Positions 22,480 through 33,034 are shown, numbered from the stretch's first letter. The stretch is 64,000 nucleotides of DNA from Norana najaformis (GCA_964023275.1 OZ029927.1:4573715-4637714); one strand, 5' to 3'. A program made the numbers and translations. Notes: a model not told the origin generated them from the sequence alone.

Positions 22480-25400
22480 GTAAGTCTCGTTCTTACACAT
22501 TTTGTCTGCACAGCAATTTAGACTATGTTCAGTGGCAGATGTTCTGTTGCGAATTGTCTGGCATATGTTTCTCTAATCTAATTCATGCGGGTGACATTAG
22601 GGCGTAATGTTCTGTACGTATTCTAATCAGCAGCGGGTACTTCTTCAAAAAAGATATCAGCGAGCAAGGTTCTTTCGGCTGAGGCGCAGACATGACCACA
22701 GCCGTTAAATGACAGGACATCTTTTTTCAACCGCTCAACACAGTTTAGTAAGCTGTGAATTAAGTAAACGGAAATCTCTATCCATTCATTCATTCAGAGA
22801 ATTTTTATATAACGACCCTTCACGGTATCTCCTAAGAATGCATTGGTTGCGTGTCCTATGATCCCATGACACGAGTAATGGGTAATGGGGTCTGGTTTTT
22901 TGCCAGCCACAATTTTAAACACAGCATATGAATGGTTTTTACTATTTTTTAGATATGCAACACTTTTTATCTTAATAATATCTTTTTAATTTTAACGCTG
23001 GTTTAACCGAAATGAAATGAGAGTTTCGATATCAGAATTACTTAAATAATTTGGGATAAAGGAAAAATGATTTAGTGTCGTATGATTGCTCTGAAATAAA
23101 TCAAAGAAGATAATTAAAATTAACTGAAGCTTCTCTAACGCATCGGGAATGAATGCCATATATGCAGAAAGCTAGGTCTTCAAAGTGAGGCGAGTTAATT
23201 GATTTGATGCGAAGGTCCTATGGACCTATCCGCAAGTATTTGAAAATGGCTCTAGCCAAGAAAAAGCCACTGAGAATAAGATACTGTTAGGCGATTGAAT
23301 GTCGTTGGCGCACTGGCATAACCGCGCCAACAGAGCAGTGATGATCTTAAGCAGGTGGGCAGTGTACAGTCTGCAAAGAAGCGGCCCCGGTAATCGTAAT
23401 CGTAAATTTGAAAAGCGCCGTTTCCGGGTAGCCTCATCAGAGGCGCTCCCGGCCCATCCCAGAACTGGGGAATAAAAAAGTTGTAAAATGCTACACGTAC
23501 ATCGGAGAGCGAACAGCGTGACATCCAAAATCAATGGCGTCACATGTATCCTTTATGAGTCTTAGCAAACAGTCTTACATATACTTGACCTTGATGAGAT
23601 CTGGCTTAAACCTAGTGAAACATTCATTTCTGATCTTACTCCTGAAACCTTTTCTTGCGCTTAGCTTTAAAATAACGTTTTAGAATTTTCCAATTACGAT
23701 TACGATTATCAAATCAGTAAGCAAAAGATCATCGCTAAAGATCTTCTCGCGCTCTTGTGACAGCGTTTTTGCGACCACTATCTATAGGCCTTTCAGAGAA
23801 AACATGCGCGAGCTTAATCCTCTTCACTCAACAGCGATGACAGTATTTTTGTAAAAATACAGTCTTAATTTTAGTCAGGTAATTTCGCTGATGAGTGCTT
23901 TTCATTATACCTAAACAATTCAAGTCAGATCTACATTTACTTTAACCTAAGCATTTTGGCCCGGTACTTCAAGTGATACTCTGTGTGTAGGTGTGAAAGG
24001 CAGAACTACTGATGATATAATATGCCGGTGCACGCTTGAGGTCAGAGAAGTTTGTGGTACGAATGGCGTCACATATAGCAATCCATGTCAAGCCAGATGC
24101 AGGTACAGTTGTCTCTCTTAGACCCTCCGAAACAATCTTCTCAAAAGTTTAAACTTTGTAAGATATTTGATTAATTATTGCGCATTAATAAAATCCGCAT
24201 AAAATCTTAAAGATTTGATGTCCGCCTGCTCATGTCGACTTGTGGTATTGACAGAAAACGTACTCCAACATGAACTCTGCCAAGCGAAGCGAGACGGACT
24301 TTGATTAGCCATTAAAGTTTTATGCTGCTATCTTCATCAGGCGCATTCAATTTTAAGTAAAGCATTAGAAAGAGAGAGCGAGAGAGAGAAAGAGAGAGAA
24401 CGAAAAATGGACAGGGAGAGATAACGAAAGATAGAAAACATAGATCTCTGATTATCAGTCTTTCCATTTGCTTCACATGCAGAGAAATACTGCCACTGCG
24501 CCCTTAATAAATGCAATAAATAAATAATTCAGCTACAATTCATCACACAGTGGCGTTTATACGTTTTACAGGGGAGTGGCTGTGCTCTACGAAGGCCGTT
24601 GCAATTCGAAGACGACAGCGCCACCTGCTGAATATTCGTCACGTCCCTGCAACTGCCCTGACATCTACGCTCCTATCTGCGGAATAGACCGAAAGATGTA
24701 CAGAAATGCATGCGAAGCCAAATGCAGGTGCGTTCAATACGAAAAGTTTAAAATTTGTAATGTGCAAGTGTGGTCAGACTTCTTACTGCGAATACACTAT
24801 CAGACAGTTATAGTACGCTCCGAAACAAAAAGGCAATGGTTAAAGTCTTAGTGCGGTCATAGCTTTCCAATTTTTCTACGATAAACAATTTCTACCACGG
24901 AATGTAATAGCGTTTAATGGTATTTCTCAGACAACTCGGAAGTCGATAACGACAGCGCCACTTGTCCAATATTCGCCACGTCCCTGCATGTGTATTTCGA
25001 GTCTGCGGAACGGACGGACACACGTACAGCAATGACTGCTTTGCCGGATGTAGGTGCGTTCGAATAGAGAAGTTTAAACTTTTTAATATACCAGTATGGT
25101 CATACGTCTTATTGGCAGTATTTCGGTATTTCAGATATGCTAACATTACGCCCATATTTAATTGGAATAAATTTTAAAAATCAGCCATAGTTCACTACAC
25201 AGTCATAATGTATGGCATTTACGCGGTTGACAGCGGAGTGTCTGTGGTCCATAAAGGCGCTTGCAAGTCGACGACGAGAGCGCCAACTGCCGAATATTCC
25301 TGCATCTGTCCTGCCAACTACGATCCACTCTGCGGAACGGACGGACACACGTACAGCAATGAATGTGAAGCCCGATGCAGGTGCGTTCAATTAGAGAAGT

Positions 25401-28400
25401 TTAAATTTTTTAAAATGCCAGTATGGTCAGACGTCTTACTGAGAGTGCACTATCGACACGTTAAAGCGCTCTCAGATATGCCGCGAAATGTTTATATTGC
25501 AATCGCGGTCATCGCTCCCAGACTTTTCTGTGAGAAGCACTATCAACCTAAGCACGTATTCGCAGGAAAAGTCGGAAGGGTATAAACACTAACGTGGTTA
25601 TAGGATCTCTAATGATTTTCTTATATGTAAAGTTGCTCAATAATAAACAAATTAGACGCTATTCTTGCCATCGATTGGTGAATGAGTCAAACGGCATTGA
25701 GACAAGATTTAGGTACAGCAGAATAAACTATCAACATGATTAACAGCCGCGGATCTAACTCAGGTTGACAGGCGTAAGACAACCCTTACCTTAAAAGATC
25801 CTGCAATCGCTAGGTAGTAATACAACCGATGCACTACAAGTCTTAAAAGTTAGAAACATTTCCAGTAGCAAAGTATGAAGATGCAAAGAACATTATAAGA
25901 CAGTTTGAAAACATGACATAAATCTTCTGAGATATTTGAATCTAATGTAAAATTAATGCGTGCTACATAAAAGCAGAAACTAAACATAGCAGAGAGCCAG
26001 ATTGCAGCTCACGCATTTCTAATTTTGTAACGACAGCTGATTTATTGATAAACACATCACCAGTGCAAATTTCTCTTTGAAACTCTGTAGCTAAATCAGC
26101 ACTCACAAATAATAATAATGTAAATAATAATTTATATAAACACATTAAAATCAATTGAAAGACAAAACTTGCAAGAGTTTTCAATAATCCAAAACATGTC
26201 TGTCAGTTTGGCTTAAGAAAGTGGTAGAATTCTTTCAAGTGCCAAGTATCGAACGCATTTTGACTTAAAAGCTGACGATATAAGATACTCAAAGCGCCAT
26301 ATACTGACCGTTAAAAAAGAACACAAATTCAAAGTTACGCAAAGTAACTAGATCTTTACATTATTTTGATTAGTCATTTGAGTCTTTTGTTGCTGTCTTC
26401 GTCAGGTGCATTCCATATTAGAGAGAGACAGAGACAAAGAGCAAGAAAGAAAGTGAGAATAATAGAAAAAAGGAAGAGGGAAAAATAGAAGAAGAAATAG
26501 AGATAAACTCGATCTTCGGAAATCAGTCTTTCTATTTTACATATGGTAACATTGCACCCGTAATAAGTGTAATGAATTAAAAAATCAGTTATAGTTTATG
26601 AATCATTAGAACAGTTATAATGAATGACATTTACGCGGTTGACAGCGGAGTGTCTGTGGTCCATAAAGGCGCTTGTAAGTCGAAAACAACAGCGCCACCT
26701 CCCTGCATCTGTCTTTTCGTCTACGATCCAGTCTGCGGAACGGACGGACACACGTACAGCAATGAATGTGAAGCCGGATGCAGGTGCGTTGAATTAGAGG
26801 TGTTTAAACTTTTTAATATGCCAGTATGGTCAGACGTCTTATTGGCAGTATTTCGGTATTTCAGATATGCTAACATTACGCCCATAATTAATTGGAATAA
26901 ATAAAAAAATCAGCCATAGTTCACTACACAGTCATAATGTATGGCATTTACGCGGTTGACAGCGGAGTGTCTGTGGTCCATAAAGGCGCTTGCCAGTCGA
27001 AAACAACAGCGCCACCTCCCTGCATCTGTCTTTTCGTCTACGATCCAGTCTGCGGAACGGACAGACAGACGTACAGCAATGAATGCGAAGCCAGATGCAG
27101 GTGCATTCATTTAGAGAAGTTTAAACTTTTTTAATATGCCAGTATGGTCAGACGTCTTATTAGGAGTACAATATCGACAAGTTTTCGCGCGCTTCGCTAT
27201 AACGCGAAATGGTTATTGTGCGATTGCGATCAGTATGATTGACAGTCGCACGTGTAACTCATTTTGACAGACGCCAGCTTAGGAAGATTCATCAATCGCT
27301 AAATGGCTACACACACAATCGATGTAGCGCAAGTCACCAAAGTTAGCAACGTTTTCCCTGATTGTTAAACGTCAGTAATAAAGTGTAAGGATGCTAACAA
27401 ATTTGTAAGATATTTTGATTAAATGGCATAGCCAATCTTTAGAGTTATCTTAGTACAATGTGAATTAATATGTTCTACATAAAGATCGAGAAGAAGCAGA
27501 GTCAGATTGCAGGTGACACATTTCTATTTTTGTTACAACGCTTAGTGTTTTTATAAAACATTTCGAATGCAACTTTGATCTCTAATATATTCTATTAGAA
27601 GTAGTCATAAATGAGAGACAGAGAGACAGATAGACAGAGAGAGCAAAAAGAGAAAGAGAGAAAAAGGGAGAAAGTAGAGAGAAACTTGGGTCTCCGATTA
27701 TCAATCCTTGTATTTCAGATATGCTCACATTACGCCCGTAATTAATTGCAATAAATAAAAAAACTAGTCATAGTTCATTACACAGTTATGATGAATGGCT
27801 TTACGCGATTGACAGTGGAGTGTCTGTGGTCCATAATGGCGCTTGTAAATCTACGACGATAGCACCACCTGCCGAATATTGGCCACGTGCCTGCATCTGT
27901 CCTTTCGTCTACGCTCCAGTCTGCGGAACGGACAGACAGACGTACAGCAATGAATGCGAAGCCAGATGCAGGTGCATTCATTTAGAGAAGTTTAAACTTT
28001 TTTAATATGTCAGTATGGTCAGATGTCTGATTGGGTATATTCTACCGACACGTTATAAGGCTCCCTATATAACGCGAAATTGTTATAGCTCGGAGTTATT
28101 GCTCCCGGATTTTTCTGCGGAGGATGAAAAAGACTAATGCAATAATAGGAAGTGTGATAATTCTCGATTACCTAAAGGTCGTTCTATTCCATTAGACGCT
28201 ATTTATGCCATCGACGAGTGCATGAGTCACGTATCATTTAGCCGCAATTTAGGGACAGCAGAATAAACTTTCAATATGATTAAAAGACGCGGTGGTTATT
28301 CATTTTGACCAGCGCCAGCCGACTCACGTTAGATTATTCTTCAATCGCTAGAAGGCAACACAATCGAAGCAGCAAAAGTCTTAAACGTTAGAAACATTTT

Positions 28401-28795
28401 TCAGTTTGCTAAGCGGTACGCGGTGGTGTAGTGGTATGGTTGTTGCCTCGTAACCGGAAGGTCGCGGGTTCGAATCTGCCTTAAGCCACTGCGTAGCGAC
28501 CTTGGACAAGTTGCTCACCCGCAATAGTCTGTGAGGAAGGCAACGGGAAACCACCTCACTCATCTCATCCCCGGGTGGCATAAAGCCAATGGACCTGCCT
28601 TCGGGCAGAAAACTCATCATCATCATCAAGCGGTAGTAACAAAGTATAACGATGCAAATAAAATTATGAGATATCTTTAATAAAATCCTCTAAGTTTTTT
28701 AAGGCAATATAATTCAATGTGTACTAAATAAACGCCCAGACGAAACATCGCAGGAAGTCAAAATTGGCTGCATTGGAGATTTAGCTTTGAAGACG

Positions 28796-28856
<61 letters not shown>

Positions 28857-29837
28857 GTAATAGTAATAATAATAATATTTAATGATAATAATAATAATCT
28901 TAATAATATTGAAAGTAACAATGTAAGTACATTCAAAAATTAATTAAAAGAGAAAAATTGCAACAGTTTGCAATAATCCAAAACATGTCTGTCAGTTTAA
29001 CTTAGGAAACTGGAAGGATTCTTTCATGTGCCAAGTATCGAACGCATTTTGACATAAACGTTCACAACATAAGATACACAAAGCGCCTTTTACTGACCGT
29101 TAAGAAAAGAACACGATTTCAAAGTAACGCCAAGTAAGGGAAGGAAGGAGGGAGGGAGAGAGGGACGGACGGACGGACGGAGAAAGAAACTTAGATTGAG
29201 AAGAGACAGAGAACTTCCAGTCTCCGAATATCAGTCTTTCTATTTCAGATATGCTAACATTACGCGCAAAATTAATTGGAATAAATAAAAAATTAGTCAT
29301 AGTTCACTAACAGCCATGATGAATGCCATTTATGCGGTTGACAGCGGAGTGTCTGTGGTCCATAAAGGCGCTTGTAAGTCGACGACGATAGCACCACCTA
29401 CCGAATATCCCTGCATCTGTCCTGCCATCTACGATCCAGTCTGCGGAATCGATGGATACACGTACAGCAATGAATGCGAAGCCGGATGCAGGTGCGTTCA
29501 TTTAGATAAGTTTAAACTTTTTAATATGCCAGTATGGCCAGATATCTTATTGGAAGTGTACTATTGTCTGAAGATGTCACTGTGCAAAATGACCATTTGT
29601 GAATTCTCGTCCAAGATTCTCCAAGTAAACACTTCACCACAACTGTAACCCGTGTTGGATAGTAACTTTTAACGTGCAATCACTTACAGTAGCAAAGTTA
29701 CTGCGCATGCTGTAACAATCTATTTATTACAGTTACTTTTTAAAACAATTAATTATTTTTTTATTTATATTTGCTACTATTAGCAACGTTAAAGTCAAAA
29801 TTGGCTGTATTGGTGATTTAACATTAAATAGGTACGC

Positions 29838-29896
<59 letters not shown>

Positions 29897-30146
29897 GTTG
29901 GTGTTGCTGGATGTTCGTCCGATCCACACCGGAAATTCTTGCGCCCCATCGAAGAAACGCCCACAGAACGCTCTACACTTACGCGACCGCTAACTCAGGG
30001 TTGCTTCTTCACCACGGCGCTTAAAGACAAGATCACGCGATTCGGAGGTGCAGCTAGTCGACCTGTTTCCAGTGTGCCAACCAGGACGCCACAGCAGCTC
30101 TAGTTGCTCCAGCAACAATAGATTTGTATCATAATTGAAAAAAAAA

Positions 30147-30204
<58 letters not shown>

Positions 30205-31645
30205 CTATAACTAAATAAATAAAAATTCGCTGTACATCTACTCTTGCATTATTCGCCTTTCTGGCTTCTGCTGTGAACACCAGCGAACTTCAGGCTTGCA
30301 TTCTGCCACCGGAGTCGGCTGAGATGCCATACGACCTCGTGAGCTCAGCACTTACCGCATGGATGGCCCTGACAGGTGCGTAGCCACCAATTGGAGCAGC
30401 ATCACACAGCCAAAAAGACTGGGATACTCGTTGGATAAGCAAGGTCTGTACGGATCAGCTAGAGTCCGTTAGCTTTCCGTGCGATCGCGCTCGCCTCCTT
30501 GCCTCACGAGCACCACATTCCGGTGATTGGCTACTGGTTCCCCTGTATCTGCTTTGGGACTGCGTCTCTCAGACGAGGAGGTACGGTTGGCAATTGGGGT
30601 GAGACTGGGCACAACACTGCGAAACGCATTTATGCCACCACTGTGGGGGGAAAAGTCAGACTTTTTAGATATGCTAAAACTGTGCCCATAATAAGTGCAA
30701 TACATAAATAAAGTCAGTTCTAGTTCATTACACAGTGATACTGAGAGTCATTTTCGCGGATGACAGCGGAGTGACTGTGCTCTACAAAGGCGCTTGCCAG
30801 TTAACGACGAGAGCGCCACGTGCCGAATATTCCTGCATCTGTCCTGCCAACTACGATCCAGTCTGCGGAACTAACGGACACACGTACAGCAATGAATGCG
30901 AAGCCGGATGCAGGTGCGTTCAATTGGAGAAGTATAAACCGTTTAATATGCCAGTATGGTCAGACGTCTTATTGAGAGTACACTATCGACACGTTATAGC
31001 GCTCTTAGATATTATACGAAATGGTTATAGTGCGATCGCGGTCGTCGCTCTTGAATTTTTCTGTGAGAAACAATTTCTACTTGAGCACGTGATAGCGTGA
31101 TAGGGTATTTCGCAGAGAAGATTGGAAGGATGCAAAACACTAACGCGATAATAGGATCTCTGATGATTCTCGCCTACGTTAAGTTATGAATATGCCTGAT
31201 TTCACATTACATCACCTTGAAGTCATGCAGTCACTCTTCTCTTGCGTACCTCACCTATAGCTATACCTACCCAATGCAAAATCGCAGCCTATGTTGTCGC
31301 TGGCGACCTTCGCATTCCAGTTGTTTATTTTGATCTTCACACTTTACGGCAATTCATCTTATACTTTCTCCAGGATGTCATTGCATTCCCCAGACTTTTC
31401 CCTATCCTCTCCACTGTAGGTGCACCGACCAGGTTTACTACAACGTTGGGGTGGTGTTCCTTGGAATCTTGCTGCAATAATCATGGCATTCACTGGTTGT
31501 AACCAAGTGTAGTATAGCATCTCTGACCTTTCTGCTTAAATTAACATGAAACTTGCGCCTTTGCAGTGATCCTTCTCCCCGGAACAGATAATTTCTCCAA
31601 CATTTCTTTCGACTGGCACTGTCCATCGCACGAGTGCTATAAGAA

Positions 31646-31676
<31 letters not shown>

Positions 31677-32048
31677 AAGAAGAAGAAGAAGAAGAAGAAG
31701 AAGAAGATGATGATGATGATGATGGGGTTTTTTCAGTTGCTTATAATAATGAAAACGAAGATGGTACCAATGAAGAACTAGAATATGAAGATGATGACGA
31801 TGATAATACTAATAATAATATAACAATATACTACTACTAAATAATAATAATAATAATAAATAATAAGAATACTTAAAATGATAATTATAAATAGGAAGAT
31901 GGTGATTACGTTTATGATTATGCAGAAATGTGACTGACTATTTGATCGGCGCCTGTTCTGATGTTTGCGCTTGTAACAAGACGTACGACCCAGTCTGTCA
32001 CGTGATCACTGGCACTCGCTACGTCAACCGTTGCTTCGCCAGATGCCT
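22434..32048 (+). CDS. Secreted multi-domain Kazal serine protease inhibitor gene (exons 1-10; 3' end not found)
   Basis: The gene model joins 22434-22479, 23991-24102, 24572-24727, 25234-25380, 26646-26783, 26963-27100, 27816-27971, 29345-29491, 30767-30913 and 31926-32048. It is 1310 nt: 436 codons plus 2 nt, with no stop. It encodes a signal peptide and nine Kazal domains; the ninth lacks its Cys6, which must come from an unseen exon. Domain spacing is C1-x-C2-x7-C3-x10-C4-x3-C5-x10-C6 in the regular units. Together with V.VH.G.C before Cys6, this resembles the short non-classical Kazal domains of the rhodniin/infestin/dipetalogastin type. Ser/Thr/Pro-rich linkers of variable length separate domains. 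Introns lie between Cys5 and Cys6, always in phase 2 after exon 2. The protein is presumably extracellular and tight-binding. Targets (own digestive or immune proteases, or foreign ones) cannot be told from sequence. Confidence 0.8.
23260..23490 (-). mobile_element. LINE 3'-end fragment in intron 1
   Basis: The minus strand reads GCCGGGAGCGCCTCTGATGA, then ACGGCGCTTTTCAAATTTACG, then (ATTACG) repeats. It has the LINE 3' hairpin followed by a short hexanucleotide tail, and its flank shows no intact coding. The layout matches the LINE end at 9690-9772. Confidence 0.65.
23991..24102 (+). CDS. Kazal gene exon 2: first Kazal domain
   Basis: 112 nt: 2 nt completing Arg, 36 codons, 2 nt. Acceptor CTGTGTGTAG, donor AG|GTACAG. 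It encodes VKGRTTDDII and then C-R-C, TLEVREVCGTNGVTYSNPC and QARC. The phase changes from 1 to 2 here, so this is the adapter exon between the signal peptide and the symmetric exon ladder. The predicted P1 is Leu, which would suit chymotrypsin- or elastase-like enzymes. Confidence 0.8.
24360..24430. repeat. GA-rich simple repeat in intron
   Basis: GAGAGAGCGAGAGAGAGAAAG and related purine runs. Similar purine tracts at 26425-26500 and 27610-27690 lie before later Kazal exons, so they seem to belong to the duplicated unit. Confidence 0.8.
24572..24727 (+). CDS. Kazal gene exon 3
   Basis: 156 nt (1 + 51 codons + 2), phase 2-2. Acceptor ATACGTTTTACAG, donor CAG|GTGCGT. It starts GVAVLYEGRC (tail of domain 1 with Cys6), has a linker NSKTTAPPAEYSSRP, and then C-N-C, PDIYAPICGIDRKMYRNAC and EAKC. 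The P1 position is Asp, unusual for an inhibitor, and the CGTDG of its siblings is CGIDR here. This domain may have lost or changed its activity. Confidence 0.85.
24930..25053 (+). pseudogene. Damaged Kazal exon
   Basis: The 3' half still reads VCGTDGHTYSNDC and FAGC, followed by AG|GTGCGT. Upstream, an 11-bp deletion between Cys2 and Cys3 (TGCATGTGTATTTCGAGTCTG against the sibling at 27891) shifts the frame. The usual first ~30 bases (CGGAGTGTCTGTGGTCC...) have been replaced. Including it would break the reading frame, so it is probably skipped. Confidence 0.8.
25234..25380 (+). CDS. Kazal gene exon 4 (coding series)
   Basis: 147 nt (1 + 48 + 2), phase 2-2, acceptor GCGGTTGACAG, donor CAG|GTGCGT. 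It encodes GVSVVHKGAC, linker KSTTRAPTAEYS, C-I-C, PANYDPLCGTDGHTYSNEC and EARC. The predicted P1 is Ala (elastase-like preference). Its upstream ~105 bp are nearly identical to those before the exon at 26963. The frame stays open 68 codons past the donor. Confidence 0.85.
25600..26640. other. Intron without recognised gene
   Basis: The intron contains AT-rich unique sequence and a purine-rich tract (26425-26500). Its parts recur in the introns before 27816 and 29345 (for example TCAACATGATTAA.AG.CGCGG, CAATAATCCAAAACATGTCT and AAGTATCGAACGCATTTTGA). The introns therefore duplicated along with the exons. Confidence 0.6.
26646..26783 (+). CDS. Kazal gene exon 5
   Basis: 138 nt (1 + 45 + 2), phase 2-2. 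It encodes GVSVVHKGAC, the short linker KSKTTAPPP, C-I-C, LFVYDPVCGTDGHTYSNEC and EAGC. The linker lacks the AEYS segment of its siblings, so this 138-nt class arose by an in-frame loss. The predicted P1 is Phe. Confidence 0.85.
26963..27100 (+). CDS. Kazal gene exon 6
   Basis: 138 nt, phase 2-2, starting 317 bp after the previous exon's start and very like it: GVSVVHKGAC, linker QSKTTAPPP, C-I-C, LFVYDPVCGTDRQTYSNEC, EARC. The GTDGH of its neighbour is GTDRQ. Donor CAG|GTGCAT is weaker than GTGCGT. The predicted P1 is Phe. This pair is the most recent-looking duplication in the gene. Confidence 0.85.
27605..27690. repeat. GA-rich simple repeat in intron
   Basis: GAGACAGAGAGACAGATAGACAGAGAGAGC and AAAGAGAAAGAG purine tract. 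It is positional kin to the tracts before other Kazal exons. Confidence 0.8.
27816..27971 (+). CDS. Kazal gene exon 7
   Basis: 156 nt (1 + 51 + 2), phase 2-2, acceptor GCGATTGACAG, donor CAG|GTGCAT. It encodes GVSVVHNGAC, the long linker KSTTIAPPAEYWPRA, C-I-C, PFVYAPVCGTDRQTYSNEC and EARC. The predicted P1 is Phe. Its 3' half and following intron match exon 6 closely (both have GTGCATTCATTTAGAGAAGT), while its linker matches exon 3. That mosaic pattern points to gene conversion or unequal exchange. Confidence 0.85.
28411..28631 (+). mobile_element. tRNA-derived SINE with (ATC)n tail
   Basis: The head GGTGGTGTAGTGGTATGGTT (A-box) and GCGGGTTCGAATCTGCC (B-box) give a good tRNA-like promoter. 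A body with CCTTGGACAAGTTGCTCACC and GGGAAACCACCTCACTCATC is followed by a short (CATCAT) tail. The CTTGG.CAAGT.CT motif is common in metazoan SINEs. It lies in the intron between exons 7 and 8 of the Kazal gene and looks well preserved. Confidence 0.75.
28800..28890. repeat. (TAA)n microsatellite
   Basis: About 90 bp of AAT/TAA trinucleotides, slightly interrupted by TAGTAATAG. Confidence 0.95.
29139..29185. repeat. (GGAG)n/(GGAC)n simple repeat
   Basis: GGAAGGAGGGAGGGAGAGAG followed by GGACGGACGGACGGACGG. Purine-rich tract before the next Kazal exon. Confidence 0.85.
29345..29491 (+). CDS. Kazal gene exon 8
   Basis: 147 nt (1 + 48 + 2), phase 2-2, acceptor GCGGTTGACAG, donor CAG|GTGCGT. 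It encodes GVSVVHKGAC, linker KSTTIAPPTEYP, C-I-C, PAIYDPVCGIDGYTYSNEC and EAGC. The predicted P1 is Ala. Confidence 0.85.
29838..29896. repeat. (TAA)n microsatellite
   Basis: An uninterrupted TAA run of about 59 bp; poly-Leu frames on the minus strand are artefacts. Confidence 0.95.
29900..30140. other. Unrecognised GC-richer segment between two (AAT)n tracts
   Basis: A 240-bp segment lies between two TAA/AAT microsatellites. Its base composition differs from the surrounding intron. Minus-strand frames (RPGWHTGNRSTSC...) recall retroelement-like basic peptides, but no motif is firm. Confidence 0.3.
30149..30201. repeat. (AAT)n microsatellite
   Basis: An uninterrupted AAT run of about 53 bp preceded by an A8 tract. 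Confidence 0.95.
30767..30913 (+). CDS. Kazal gene exon 9
   Basis: 147 nt (1 + 48 + 2), phase 2-2, acceptor GCGGATGACAG, donor CAG|GTGCGT. It encodes GVTVLYKGAC, linker QLTTRAPRAEYS, C-I-C, PANYDPVCGTNGHTYSNEC and EAGC. The predicted P1 is Ala. The frame remains open 62 codons past the donor. It is the last regular unit; the next exon belongs to a different subtype. Confidence 0.85.
31641..31724. repeat. (AAG)n then (ATG)n microsatellite
   Basis: About 60 bp of AAG repeats pass directly into (ATG)5; AT-rich GAT/AAT repeats continue to about 31860. This is the counterpart of the tract before exon B at 5163-5315. Confidence 0.9.
31926..32048 (+). CDS. Kazal gene exon 10 (terminal-type Kazal)
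   Basis: 123 nt (1 + 40 + 2), phase 2-2, acceptor GATTATGCAG, donor CT|GTAAGT. It encodes NVTDYLIGAC (a possible N-glycosylation site NVT, then Cys6 of the preceding domain) and only three linker residues. Then come C-A-C, NKTYDPVCHVITGTRYVNRC and FARC. The predicted P1 is Lys. It is homologous to exon B (5317-5439), with the same length, donor and flanking intron. The frame needs one more exon starting with one nucleotide; I could not find it in the following 1-2 kb. Confidence 0.8.
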
Positions 32049-32099
32049 GTAAGTTCACAGTAACCTTCACGCGTACTAACTGATTTATCACCATAATAG

Positions 32100-33030
32100 T
32101 TATGAATGAACGTTAATAAGAACAATAACAAATATCACATTGCTATCTCCGGACACCATATCAAGTGCCTGTTGCCATAAAGGCCTGTGTTGTATGTTTG
32201 CGTAAACATGTTTATGGGAATTAGTGCAGACCTGTAACAGCAACCATCTAATCCACGGGTGGCTGATGGCGGAACGGCCTTTGGTAAGAAGGTTAGCCGC
32301 GAAATAAGCGGGGATTCCCCGATGAATAAGCAGTCGCGAAACAACAACTTTTATTCGACTCGCCAACCTACCAGGATGCGGTAGGATGGCTAGTAGGGTG
32401 TTTTTATGTACTACATATTTTCAACTCAAAGATCTTTTGCCGGCCAGGTCGAATTATCATGCCAGTTTATGTATAAACTCCATATCCGAAATCATAATCT
32501 TGATAGCTGAGCATTTAGGACTTGCGCAAGCCGACCGAAATTAGGAACCCAGTGATCTTCCTCGTTTTGACCAAAATTTGTGACATCACGATGTCTGTTC
32601 TTCGTGTGTTCGATCTCCTTTTTATAGTAATTAATTATTATGTTAAATTATTGTGTCATATCGCAGCTGAGATGGCAAAGTTGACTAGAAAAAATATTGA
32701 TATTTGGTTGGTTGGCAGTAATGAAGATCACTTCGGTTATGCGAAGTTACCTACATGAGGAGAGGTTTTCAAGGTGTTGTTCTATTTCCATTCACAAAGG
32801 AATCAGAGTCTGGATGACAGCATGAAAGAAACGATGCCTGCCATGGAACCACGTTGTCCTTTCTCATATTCATGGCATCTTGATGTGCAATATCAAATAG
32901 ATCATCGCGCTTTCCTCTTCGTGTCAGACTTCCTCGAAATACATTTTTTAGGTTTTGCCATTCCTTGCGAAGACGTCGTAGCTGATCCCAAACATGATTC
33001 TTAGCTCTCGTTGGAATCCGTGCTCTTTCT
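32100..33030. other. No gene recognised
   Basis: Two short open frames occur (32522-32758 and 32774-33004). Neither has a known motif, and the second runs up to a reverse transcriptase relic. The segment may contain the missing last Kazal exon, but no Cys-bearing candidate in the right phase was seen. Confidence 0.35.
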
Positions 33031-33034
33031 TACG

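Noticed and set aside
25208..27134. Each Kazal exon as a separate intronless gene starting at an upstream ATG (for example 25208, 26620, 26937)
   Set aside because: The ATGs lie in duplicated intron text before the acceptor. None encodes a signal peptide. The phase 2-2 borders and the x10 spacing across junctions support splicing instead.
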